From Porphyra umbilicalis (lineage: Eukaryota > Rhodophyta > Bangiophyceae > Bangiales > Bangiaceae): a stretch of DNA of 64,000 nt. The translations under genes and the position numbers were made by a program. The stretch covers positions 1-64,000 of the forward strand of contig KV919074.1 in assembly GCA_002049455.2 (NCBI GenBank), in the 5' to 3' direction. Numbering within the stretch: position 1 is the first letter of the stretch; the number at the start of each line of letters is the position of its first letter. The notes under the pieces were generated by a model. It did not search any database. It was not told the DNA's origin and saw only the letters and a list, made by a program, of their open reading frames with translations. Positions 9,946-18,699 of the stretch are shown here, piece by piece.

Positions 9946-10157
9946 GATACCCTCGCCTTCATCGTGCCTCGCGGCACGGTGTCCCCGAGAACTTTCTCGC
10001 TGCCTCGTGGCATTGTGACGGTGTCGATACGGTCGCTTGGCGCGCGGGGCGTAAGCCATCGACTTGTGGGCGTGGTGCCGGGGGCATCACGGTTGAGATC
10101 TCCGACGTTGGCGCGCAGGGCGTAAGCCAAGTCGGAACACTTTGTTCAGGTCCCAGT

Positions 10158-11465
10158 ATGTCTACTGGTGGTACCGGCGGCACTCGGCGAGCCAGAGACG
10201 GCAAGTTGCCATCTGGCTACCGACCGCCGGGCGGGGGACAAGGCACTTTTGCCGCCTCCGACGCCCCCACGGACGGTGCTCCAACTCCTCCCATCCCTGC
10301 GGATCAAGCCGCCTCTGGGCAGATGCAGGTGGTGGAGAGCCTGAAGGCGGCCGTTGAAGCACTTCAGCGACGCCTAACGGCCCAAGAACAGACTAACGAG
10401 TCTCTGGCGCGAGCCAATGACAAGTTGGTCGACGACGTCGAGGCCCTGCGCAAGGTCGACTCCCATGAGGAGGAACGCCGTGTGGCTAAGTCTCGCCGCC
10501 AGTCGGGCGACAAGACCAAGGACGTCAATAAGACGAACAAGGTGATCAAGGACAAGTCCGTCCGCAAGGACGCTCCGGCTAACGCCGCGCTTTCCTCATC
10601 TTCCGACGATTCCGCGTCTGGGTCAAGCCCGACGTCGTCAGACGACGACAACCCCAACGCGACGGACACGTCCTCTTCGGACGATGACCGCGGGCCCCCA
10701 CACCCGCCGTCGCCCCCAAGTGGGTCCTCGCCGAGCGAAAGCTCGAGCGAGTCGGACGCGGCCGCGCGCAAGCGCCCCACGCCCCCCACCAAACGGAAGG
10801 AGCGACTTGAAAAAGCCGATAGGATCAAGGTGATCCGCCCGGCTAATAGCCGCTTCAAGACACTCCTGGACTACAGGACGTACTTCCTGATCCGCCGTCA
10901 ACTGACGTATACGCCTAAAGAGGCACAGCGGTCGCACCGTCTCAACAAACGTTTGGACGGAGCGTTCCATGGGCAACAGCCATTCACGGGAGCCCTGCCC
11001 TTGGGCATCTTCACGTTCTTGACGACCTTTCGCCGCGCATGCGACGCGGCTGGGCTGACGCACGGTCAAGCCCTTCCGCTTATGGTCTTTCGACTAGCCG
11101 GCAACGCCAAGATGGCCTTCTCCGGCGCGCTTAACAGCACCCTCGGACGTAAGCGTTACGCCATCCGTACCTACGGAGATGCCGTCAACTGGCTTCTTTC
11201 GATGTATGCGACACACGCAACCATGGCTAACGCCTATCAAGACATCATTACGATGAAGCAACAAGACAACGAGGCGCCCACGGCCTTTGGTCATCGCGTG
11301 GAAACGCAATGCGACCTCCTGAACGGTTTGTTCGGCATCCAAGACGTTAAGGACGTCTTCATCACTGGTCTTTCGGACCTTGTGCAAGCGCACGTCCGGG
11401 TACTGAACGACCAGTTCCCCGACCGAACCCTATTCGAGACGGTCGCCACCGCCCAGATGTACTAG
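10158..11465 (+). CDS. Gag (capsid part), chromovirus copy 2
   Basis: This 435-residue Gag starts at the ATG at 10158. Residues ~1-55 are Gly/Pro-rich; ~55-100 form a short coiled coil (VESLKAAVEALQRRL); ~105-200 are Lys- then Ser/Asp-rich and likely disordered; ~230-435 are the helical capsid-like region. The frame stops at TAG 11463-11465 in context TAC TAG GAC, but stays open for another 113 codons that carry the zinc knuckle. Either the capsid is made alone with occasional readthrough into nucleocapsid-Pol, or the TAG disables the element. Both copies have the TAG; being nearly identical, they are not independent evidence. Confidence 0.87.
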   Translation: MSTGGTGGTRRARDGKLPSGYRPPGGGQGTFAASDAPTDGAPTPPIPADQAASGQMQVVESLKAAVEALQRRLTAQEQTNESLARANDKLVDDVEALRKVDSHEEERRVAKSRRQSGDKTKDVNKTNKVIKDKSVRKDAPANAALSSSSDDSASGSSPTSSDDDNPNATDTSSSDDDRGPPHPPSPPSGSSPSESSSESDAAARKRPTPPTKRKERLEKADRIKVIRPANSRFKTLLDYRTYFLIRRQLTYTPKEAQRSHRLNKRLDGAFHGQQPFTGALPLGIFTFLTTFRRACDAAGLTHGQALPLMVFRLAGNAKMAFSGALNSTLGRKRYAIRTYGDAVNWLLSMYATHATMANAYQDIITMKQQDNEAPTAFGHRVETQCDLLNGLFGIQDVKDVFITGLSDLVQAHVRVLNDQFPDRTLFETVATAQMY

Positions 11466-11804
11466 GACGGCACCAACAAGTTGCGTTTGCAACTCAAGAT
11501 TACCCGCCCAACGGCGATCAAAGTCGCTTACGCGACACAAGACCAGCGGACGACGACGGAACGACCGTTCACACCGGTTCGCACCCCGCCGCCCCCTCGG
11601 GCTGCCGTCCCTCAAGCCAATCGGGCTGACATCTGTTACAACTGTAACAAGCCGGGGCACTTCGCCGCACAGTGTGCCGAGCCTTATCGCCCTCGCGAGC
11701 GTCGGCAACCGCCTATCGGCGTTCATGCCCTTGCCGACGGTAACGTCGAGGAAGACGAAGTCGAGCATCCGGCCGACGCCGTGGACGACTCGAAAAACGT
11801 CTAG
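11466..11804 (+). CDS. Gag nucleocapsid (zinc knuckle) after in-frame UAG, copy 2
   Basis: This ~112-codon extension is in the gag frame. It is basic and Pro/Thr-rich at first, then has one CCHC zinc knuckle (CYNCNKPGHFAAQC at about 11635-11676), then an acidic tail ending DDSKNV-TAG. The knuckle binds genomic RNA during packaging in this family. No initiating ATG is near its start. The last codons before the stop read TCG AAA AAC GTC TAG, a slippery-looking A run inside the overlap with pol. Confidence 0.82.
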   Translation, partial: DGTNKLRLQLKITRPTAIKVAYATQDQRTTTERPFTPVRTPPPPRAAVPQANRADICYNCNKPGHFAAQCAEPYRPRERRQPPIGVHALADGNVEEDEVEHPADAVDDSKNV

Positions 11805-11809
11805 GCCGG

Positions 11810-14800
11810 GTGCCCGACTTGGGGTTGCCCGGCGGAACGCGAAAGCGTACGGTGACAAGACTCTTACGTCGTGCCCTTCGGCAATATGAGATCGCAGCCA
11901 CGTTAGGCCCATGCCTGCGCATAATGCGAAGTTGCCGCCCTGTCTTAGACACGGGCGCCGGGGTGAACGTAGTGCGAACTAGTGTTCTTCCTTCGAACTG
12001 GATGGCTTACGCCGAAGAGTTGACTACGCTTCCGCGCATCCGAGATGCAGACAACAATCGTCTTGTGACGAAGTATGCCATACATCTGTATGTAGACACC
12101 GGAGGTGTGCGTCTATTTGACCGATTCCTCGTTGCCGACAACTTGTCAGTCCCGTGCATTCTTGGCACCGAGTTCATTGAACAAAACATCGAGGGCATTC
12201 TGCCGCGCTTGCGCAAGATTGTCTGGCAAGAGCACGTGCGATGCACGGAAGAGCAACCTCGGCCAACGCCGATCTTAGCTTGTCATAACGACAGCGCGTG
12301 GGACCGCCACTGGCAAGATAAACCCGCTCGGGTTCGAGCCTGCAAACAGGTGCGTGTCAACGGACACAAGGAGGAGTGGATCATGGCCACGTGCGACACG
12401 CCTGGTATGGTTACCATCACACCGAACATTCGGTTGTGCCGACACAAGTCCATGGCAGTCGCCCGCGGCATCGCCATCGTCAAACCGGACGAACCATTCC
12501 TGGTCAAGTTATGCAACTTCGGCAAGGACCAAGTCATTGTTCGCAAGAACTCTACCTTGGGGTTTGCAGAACCCTACCAAGGGCCGATGCTTTCCGCCGT
12601 CTTGGATGACAACACCCCAAAGGGTGGAACCGATAACTCATCGGACGACGCGAGTCGTGACCCACTCGAGGACCTCGACCTCAGTGAGGCACCCGAGTAC
12701 CTGCACAGGCAGATTCGAGACATGCTGAAAACGCATTCGTCTATGTGGGATGGAACCCTTGGCGTCATCCGTGCTACGGAGCACGCCATCGTCACTCCTC
12801 CCGACGCTCTGCCCATACGGGCCCAACCCTACCGCACCGGGCCGTTCAAACGGCAGATCATCGCTGATCAGATCAACAAGATGTTGAAGCTCAACGTCAT
12901 TGCCCCTAGCCATAGTGCTTGGGCAAGCCCCGTGGTAATTGTACCAAAGAAGAACGGCAAAGCCCGATTCTGTGTCGACTATCGTCGGTTAAACAACATC
13001 ACCAAGAAGGATGCTTATCCCTTGCCTCGGATGGAGGACTGCCTCGACTCCTTGGGAGATGCCCAGGTGTTCACGTCCCTCGACTGCACCGCGGGGTACT
13101 GGCAAGTACCCTTACGCAAGGACGACCAAGAGAAGACGGCGTTCACGACGCACTGTGATATATACCACTGGTTATCCATGCCTTTCGGCTTGACGAACGT
13201 GCCCGCTACCTTCCAGCGCGCGTTGGATATTATCCTCTCGGGTTTGAAGTGGCAGATATGCCTCGTCTACTTAGACGATGTCATCATCTTCTCCGCAAAC
13301 GCGGAACAACACGTCAAAGACGTTGACACGGTTCTTCACCGTCTCCGTGAAGCCGGGATCACCCTCAACTTGGAAAAGTGTACGTGGTTCTCCGATGAGG
13401 TCGAGTACCTAGGACACATTGTCCGCCCCGGGCAACTGCACGTGCACAACAAGAACGTGGATGCTCTGAAGCATGCCAAGTTCCCAACCACAAAGACACA
13501 GCTGAAAAGCTTCTTGGGCATGTGCAACGTCTATCGACGGTTTGTCAAAGACTTTGCCAAACGAGCAAAGCCCCAGAACGCCCTGACTAGGGCCGAGATC
13601 CCACCGGATTTACCACCACCGACGGACGTGGCTATCGCCGCCTTCGAGGACCTTCGCAACGCACTGTTGTGCCCACCGGTACTTGCCTTGCCGAAGGCCA
13701 ATCGGAAGCTCGTCGTTGACGTGGACGCATGCGCCGACCAAGTTGGTTGTACCCTCCTCCAAGAGGAGCCGGGCGAACTGCTTCACCCTGTCGGGTATTG
13801 GAGCCGAGGACTCACTGCTGCAGAGCAAAACTACTCCACCACGGAGCGAGAATGCCTCGGCGTTGTGTGGGCTGTCCTCAAGTTGAGGCACTTCCTCGAT
13901 GGACAACGCTTCCTCATCCGAACGGATCACCAAGCACTTAGCTGGATCTACAGCACGACCGACTCAAGCGGACGCTTGATGCGATGGCGACTTCGCCTCT
14001 CCGAATATACATTCGATATGGTTTATAAACCAGGTGCATCTCACCACTTGCCCGACTTCCTGTCGCGCGCCTCTACGGTGGCGCCGCCAGAAGATATCCA
14101 TGATGATATACCTTGTCTGGCATTGGCCGAGACGGCCAACGGCTTAAAAACGGGGAGGTACACGGGTACCGACATACCGGAACCGGTGGAGTTCGACGAC
14201 GTTGTCGAAGCACAACAAACAGACGACTTCTGCGTCGAGATGTCCACTCGCGTGGAGCGCGGAACGGCCAAGGCCTTCTTCCGCGATGAGCATCACGCTC
14301 TGTACCGCCGTGCGCCTTACGGCAATCAACTGGTTATTCCAAAGTCGCTACTCGAACGCGTGTTGACCCTCGAGCACCACGCAACCGTGGCCGCCCATCC
14401 TGGTATGAACCGGATGTACTACACAATGCGTAAGGCATACTACTGGCCTTCAATGGTGACGGATATTCATTCGACCATCACCAAATGCACAACGTGTGCG
14501 CAAAACCGCCTCGCCTTACGGCGACACACCACGCCCTTGACCCTGTTCCAGGCTACCGAGCCTCTCACGGAGCTATCCGTTGACATCTTTGGGCCCATCC
14601 CGGCCTCCAAGAAGGGCAACCGCTTCATCTTGGTTATCACCGACCGCTTCGCCAAGCTCACCAAGTGCGTCGCCTTGCGGCGAATCACGGCTATGTCAGT
14701 GGCGTCAGCCATCATCGACGCGTGGGTTTCAGCCTACGGGCCACCGGACCGGATCCTATCGGACCAAGGGCCCCAGTTCATGTCGAACTTCTTCATCGCT

Positions 14801-15781
14801 GTGATGAAAATGCTTGGCATTGAAACGGTTCGCACCACGGCGTATCATCCCCAAACCAATGGGCAAGTTGAACGGTACAACCGTACCATGGCTACGCAGC
14901 TGCGACACTACGTCGCCGACGACCCATCACGATGGGATGAGCTACTCCCGGTAATCACAATGGCGTATAATAGCCAACCACATCGGTCGACGGGCATCGC
15001 CCCATTTGAGCTTCTTATCCCAAGGCGGATCCCCAACCTCACGGTTCGCAACTTGCCCCCGGGCACTCCGCTTACCAATAAGGGAACGCTCAAGGACGGG
15101 TCACCCCTAGCTCGCAAGCGCGAGTTCATGGCCCGCCTGCGCAAGCAGATCCCCATCGTGGTCGAGGCCTTGCGTAAGACGCAACAACGTTACAAACGTA
15201 ACTTCGACCATCGGGTCGCAACCCGCAATGCGGACGTCAAGATCGGCGACTACGTATACACGACCAACCACGATCTGCAAAACAAGCTGCAAAGCAAAGC
15301 CATTGGCCCCTTCGTGGTCGTCGACGCGGACGCGGACGCCTCCACGTTTGTCATTGACATTGACGGCGAGGAGAAACGCGTCAGCAGTGACCATGTCACC
15401 CCCGCTCCTCGTCCAACGACGACGGACAAGGTTCCACACCCCTTGCTAGATGGTCTAGACCAACGCAAGTCAACCCCGGCAACTGCCGATGAGTATGTGA
15501 TCGACAAACTCCTGGGCTTACGCCAGACGGGTGACAGCTATAGCGCTAAGGTGTGCTGGTTCGACTACGGGTCGAAAAACGACACCTGGGAACCCCTGGA
15601 GAACCTCCCCCGCAACCTGGTGGTGCGTTTCCTTCGACAGAAGAAGAAGCATGTACCGGGGTACGAGTGGCAAAACGCCAACGCGACGAAGTCGCCGACA
15701 GGCCGGGCTCACAACCGTGGCCAACATCGTCATGGACTCCACGTGGATACCCACTATCCAACATGTCCATGTTACCGGTGA
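11810..15781 (+). CDS. Pol polyprotein (PR-RT-RH-IN-chromodomain), copy 2
   Basis: The open frame begins after a TAA at 11741-11743; the first listed codon, at 11810, is GTG, not ATG. It lies in the -1 frame relative to gag and overlaps it by ~61 nt, so it is probably made as a Gag-Pol fusion. Domains by residue: protease LDTGAG ~46; RT with MPFGLTNVPATF and YLDD at ~487; RNase H ~630-730 (DVDACAD, TERE, TDHQAL); integrase HHCC ~855-900; DDE core with VDIFGP ~924, SDQGPQF ~983 and YHPQTNGQVERYN ~1010; chromodomain ~1225-1285 (CWFDYGSKNDTWEPLENL). The chromodomain marks it as a chromovirus, which usually targets heterochromatin marks. The last ~40 codons look non-conserved and overlap ORF3. 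Confidence 0.95.
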   Translation: MPDLGLPGGTRKRTVTRLLRRALRQYEIAATLGPCLRIMRSCRPVLDTGAGVNVVRTSVLPSNWMAYAEELTTLPRIRDADNNRLVTKYAIHLYVDTGGVRLFDRFLVADNLSVPCILGTEFIEQNIEGILPRLRKIVWQEHVRCTEEQPRPTPILACHNDSAWDRHWQDKPARVRACKQVRVNGHKEEWIMATCDTPGMVTITPNIRLCRHKSMAVARGIAIVKPDEPFLVKLCNFGKDQVIVRKNSTLGFAEPYQGPMLSAVLDDNTPKGGTDNSSDDASRDPLEDLDLSEAPEYLHRQIRDMLKTHSSMWDGTLGVIRATEHAIVTPPDALPIRAQPYRTGPFKRQIIADQINKMLKLNVIAPSHSAWASPVVIVPKKNGKARFCVDYRRLNNITKKDAYPLPRMEDCLDSLGDAQVFTSLDCTAGYWQVPLRKDDQEKTAFTTHCDIYHWLSMPFGLTNVPATFQRALDIILSGLKWQICLVYLDDVIIFSANAEQHVKDVDTVLHRLREAGITLNLEKCTWFSDEVEYLGHIVRPGQLHVHNKNVDALKHAKFPTTKTQLKSFLGMCNVYRRFVKDFAKRAKPQNALTRAEIPPDLPPPTDVAIAAFEDLRNALLCPPVLALPKANRKLVVDVDACADQVGCTLLQEEPGELLHPVGYWSRGLTAAEQNYSTTERECLGVVWAVLKLRHFLDGQRFLIRTDHQALSWIYSTTDSSGRLMRWRLRLSEYTFDMVYKPGASHHLPDFLSRASTVAPPEDIHDDIPCLALAETANGLKTGRYTGTDIPEPVEFDDVVEAQQTDDFCVEMSTRVERGTAKAFFRDEHHALYRRAPYGNQLVIPKSLLERVLTLEHHATVAAHPGMNRMYYTMRKAYYWPSMVTDIHSTITKCTTCAQNRLALRRHTTPLTLFQATEPLTELSVDIFGPIPASKKGNRFILVITDRFAKLTKCVALRRITAMSVASAIIDAWVSAYGPPDRILSDQGPQFMSNFFIAVMKMLGIETVRTTAYHPQTNGQVERYNRTMATQLRHYVADDPSRWDELLPVITMAYNSQPHRSTGIAPFELLIPRRIPNLTVRNLPPGTPLTNKGTLKDGSPLARKREFMARLRKQIPIVVEALRKTQQRYKRNFDHRVATRNADVKIGDYVYTTNHDLQNKLQSKAIGPFVVVDADADASTFVIDIDGEEKRVSSDHVTPAPRPTTTDKVPHPLLDGLDQRKSTPATADEYVIDKLLGLRQTGDSYSAKVCWFDYGSKNDTWEPLENLPRNLVVRFLRQKKKHVPGYEWQNANATKSPTGRAHNRGQHRHGLHVDTHYPTCPCYR

Positions 15782-16274
15782 CGGAGTTATCCATGCCGAT
15801 GTCTCTTGGACAGAGTCAAGTACCCATGTTGCAATTAAGGAAGTAATTCCTGTGGCGTGGCTCAAGTCCACTCTGCCGTCCATGACGCGCAACTTTGCGT
15901 ATGACCCCCAACTTGCCTTGCGGCATTTCTCTAGGCTGAACTGTGTTTACGGCCCGTACACATATGTGTGGCCAAAATCCGCACAGGCGACACTCATCGG
16001 GAGCGATCCCCCCGTACCAGTGCTCCCCAACGGGTTTCTGGTACCTCCGGTGCAACACTTGGACTCAGTCCTTCGACGCTTGGTAACAACCACAGAAGAA
16101 GCAACCGTGGTAATACCACAATGGACCAACGCCAGTTGGTACGCTACTGCCATACGTGCATGTTTCGAGTACGAAGTGCTTTTATCAGCAGACTCAAGGG
16201 ATACAAATCCCACAACATGGGCCATGATGGCCTGCCACTTCCTTCATCGCTATGACGATAAACAGAAAAACTGA
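15732..16274 (+). CDS. ORF3 with DIRS-like post-RNase H module, copy 2
   Basis: This 180-residue ORF starts at ATG 15732, overlapping the pol end by 50 nt in the +1 frame; pol could also shift into it near 15700. It is much more protein-like than the overlapping pol tail. Residues ~100-165 read PPVQHLDSVLRRLV, then ATVVIPQW and WYATAIRACFEYEVL. That resembles the stretch after NPPF in the DIRS element of this window (ATLIAPVW, WWHRALQECTAYEVL, 21880-21966). In DIRS elements this region is a degenerate DNA adenine-methylase-like domain. The NPPF/Y catalytic motif is VPP here, so activity is unlikely. The function is unknown. Confidence 0.6.
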   Translation: MDSTWIPTIQHVHVTGDGVIHADVSWTESSTHVAIKEVIPVAWLKSTLPSMTRNFAYDPQLALRHFSRLNCVYGPYTYVWPKSAQATLIGSDPPVPVLPNGFLVPPVQHLDSVLRRLVTTTEEATVVIPQWTNASWYATAIRACFEYEVLLSADSRDTNPTTWAMMACHFLHRYDDKQKN

Positions 16275-16416
16275 GAAGTGGATACGAACATGTCAAACGA
16301 CAAACAACAACAAGACGAAGAAACATCAACACCCTAAAAAGGCGTAAGACCCCGACATTGTCAACCCCACCCCCCCACCGGGGTCAACCGAGCAAGTCAC
16401 TGAGCAGTGAACCTCG

Positions 16417-18375
16417 CTACTCCTCGTCGTCACGACGACGCGAGTCCCGACGGGAATCGCGGCTCGCGCCAACACTGGCCGCCGACTCCTGCGAGACACT
16501 ACGCGCACGCGTGTTGCGCGCCGAGTGCGGAACCCCCGTCGACGGGCCTCCGCCCTCGTGGGTCCGACGACCAAGGATGCTCTGCGCGTTGAAGCGCGCC
16601 GGCGCGGCCTCCTCCTCTGGCTGTATAGCCTCGAGGTGCTGGGCGAAGCGCCCGTAGTTGGCCTCGCCGTCAACGGCGCGAGCCACGGCATGTCCAATAA
16701 TGGACAAAGCCGACTCGACACCCCGTCCGTCCGCGCGCTCAACAGCGGTACGCAAGCCTGCGATCTGCTCGACCCAGGCGCTAGCCACCGCCGACAAGGC
16801 TGCCCCGCGGGGCGCGCGAACGCGTACATCGCGCGCGCGCGCCGACCCAAACAAGGCAACCGCCGCGGTTGACGACGCGCGGGTCGGCCAAGTGGCATCC
16901 ACCGACCGTGGCGGAGAGGGCGAGCGATCGCGCCGCGGTGAACGCGGGCGGTAGCGGCCCTCGAGGGCGTCGCCAACGGCGTGAGCCCAGGTTCGACGAC
17001 CACGACGCCACACCCCGGGATGGTTCGAAGTAATTCGAGCCATCGGGAGTGGCGCGTTCGGGTCCAACGCCCAGTCGAAATCGACACAAGGGTGGCGCAG
17101 GCAAAAGCCGTATTCCTTGGTCGGGTCGACCGTGACCCGCACCTGCCGGGCTTCCCCGGAGTCGCGGTCGCGCCAGACGACGTCCTTAAGGACCTCCCGC
17201 CAGGGAAACGCCGTCACGGCTTGACGCATTTTGCCGTACAAGACGTACTTGGCCTCGCCGTCGGGCGCGTCCTTCAACTTGGACGTATCCAACGCGTCGA
17301 AATGACGAAGCGTCTTCGTGTCCAAGTGGACGAAGAGCTTGTCCTCCTGCAGGGTGTGAACCCACGCAGCAACTAAGTTGCAGTAGTACTCGGAGTACAC
17401 CTCCTGCCAGACGGAGCTGTAGGCGTTGCGCAACGCGTCCGCCATGTAGGACACCACCACGGGGGTCGCCACCCACAACCCCGTGTGGGGCTCCCAGTCC
17501 GGGATAGGCGGAAGCCAATGGGACAAGTCGAACGCCCGTGGCGCACGGAGAAATCCAGCCGCCCACGCGGTAGGCATCAACTCGCGACCGCGAAAGAAGC
17601 GCGTGTCAGCGGCCCGACGGTGGTCGGATGGGAACATCGGCAGCCGAAAGGGGTTCGGCAACCCGGTGACCCGCGGACTGCGGTCATCTTCGACATTGTC
17701 GTTCTCCTCGTGCTTCACCAGCGCAAGCTGCTCGAGGTACGGCTCCAGACCGGAGTCGTGCCCGAACGGGACCGAAAGGTCCTCGGCGAGAGCCCTCTTG
17801 AGGAAGACGGCCTTCGGCCAGTTGCGCAGCAAGCGACAAAACGAGTTGGCCGCTGCCTCGATCGACTCTGTACCCTTCACAGGGAACATAAGCGCATTGG
17901 CGTACACCAAGCGGTGGAACGGGTGCAACGGCAGTTGGTACCGCACGACCTCGTTGCAAAACGACATCACCTCGTATACACGACGCTGAGGTCCCTGGTT
18001 CCCGAAGTACGGGTCCCCATGGACCTCGGCCACGCGGTCGCCCGCGTGGCCCGGCAACCCGGCTTGCGCCATCACGTCGATGAAGTCGGGCAACGCCTCG
18101 TAGTGAGCGTAAACACGGCGCGTGTGCGCACGAGCGCGATTGCGTACGCACATCTCGTACAGACGGTTGTCGGTGACCCGCGGGACCCCATCGACCACCT
18201 CTACAGGGTTGGCGTGCACGTAGTACGAGCCGCGAAGCCGAAACTGGCGCAAGACCTCTGGGTCCGCGGAGCAATCCACTTCCGGATGGCCACCCGCGGC
18301 GGCATGCGCCCCGTCGATGGCCTCAACGCCACCGGCAACGCCGACGTCCACCGCCATCGCGGCGGAATCCGCCAT
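16417..18375 (-). CDS. Opposite-strand ORF in the 3' region of chromovirus copy 2
   Basis: This 652-residue ORF runs opposite to gag-pol, tail to tail with ORF3, ending 142 bp from it. It starts at ATG 18375; the frame stays open to 18699, through Ala-rich repeats, but without another ATG. The middle (residues ~50-430) looks globular and non-repetitive (LYEMCVRNRARAHTRRVYAH, FHRLVYANALMFPVKG). The tail is Arg/Ser-rich (RYRPRSPRRDRSPSPPRS) and ends in RDSRRDSRRRDDEE, suggesting nucleic-acid binding. I do not recognise a family. Antisense ORFs between pol and the 3' LTR are known in some plant Ty3/gypsy elements (for example RIRE2/Tat-like). It could also be a captured host gene. Confidence 0.65.
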   Translation of the reverse strand: MADSAAMAVDVGVAGGVEAIDGAHAAAGGHPEVDCSADPEVLRQFRLRGSYYVHANPVEVVDGVPRVTDNRLYEMCVRNRARAHTRRVYAHYEALPDFIDVMAQAGLPGHAGDRVAEVHGDPYFGNQGPQRRVYEVMSFCNEVVRYQLPLHPFHRLVYANALMFPVKGTESIEAAANSFCRLLRNWPKAVFLKRALAEDLSVPFGHDSGLEPYLEQLALVKHEENDNVEDDRSPRVTGLPNPFRLPMFPSDHRRAADTRFFRGRELMPTAWAAGFLRAPRAFDLSHWLPPIPDWEPHTGLWVATPVVVSYMADALRNAYSSVWQEVYSEYYCNLVAAWVHTLQEDKLFVHLDTKTLRHFDALDTSKLKDAPDGEAKYVLYGKMRQAVTAFPWREVLKDVVWRDRDSGEARQVRVTVDPTKEYGFCLRHPCVDFDWALDPNAPLPMARITSNHPGVWRRGRRTWAHAVGDALEGRYRPRSPRRDRSPSPPRSVDATWPTRASSTAAVALFGSARARDVRVRAPRGAALSAVASAWVEQIAGLRTAVERADGRGVESALSIIGHAVARAVDGEANYGRFAQHLEAIQPEEEAAPARFNAQSILGRRTHEGGGPSTGVPHSARNTRARSVSQESAASVGASRDSRRDSRRRDDEE

Positions 18376-18409
18376 CGCGTTGGCCGTCCGGGGAGTGTTT
18401 ACCCTGGCC

Positions 18410-18615
18410 GTCGCCGCCGGGCTGGCCGCGCTTGCCGCCCTTGCCGCCGTCGCCGCCGGGCTGGCCGCGCTTGCCGCCCTTGCCGCCGTCGCCGCCGGGC
18501 TGGCCGCGCTTGCCGCCCTTGCCGCCGTCACCGCCGGGCTGGCCGCGCTTGCCGCCCTTGCCGCCGCGCTCGCCGCCCTGGCCGCCCTTGCCGCCGGGCT
18601 TGCCGCCTTGCCGCC
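18410..18615. repeat. 39-bp tandem repeat (about four units)
   Basis: CTGGCCGCGC recurs at 18422, 18461, 18500 and 18539, a 39-bp period. In the frame of the opposite-strand ORF it encodes the 13-residue unit AARAASAASPAAT. In the neighbouring minus frame it encodes a collagen-like G-X-Y unit (GGKGGKRGQPGGD). Positions 1-55 are the truncated copy 1 equivalent. Confidence 0.85.
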
Positions 18616-18699
18616 GTGCGCGCCGCCCCCCCCCACTCCGCGCAAACCCACACTCACCGGGCCCAACACCTCGCGGTGTGCCACCTTGCGGCGACGCAC

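Noticed and set aside
1..18453. The whole inverted repeat as a simple fold-back read artefact
   Set aside because: The arms differ by real substitutions, homology ends exactly at LTR edges, and copy 2 has its own target duplication. An assembly problem is not fully excluded.
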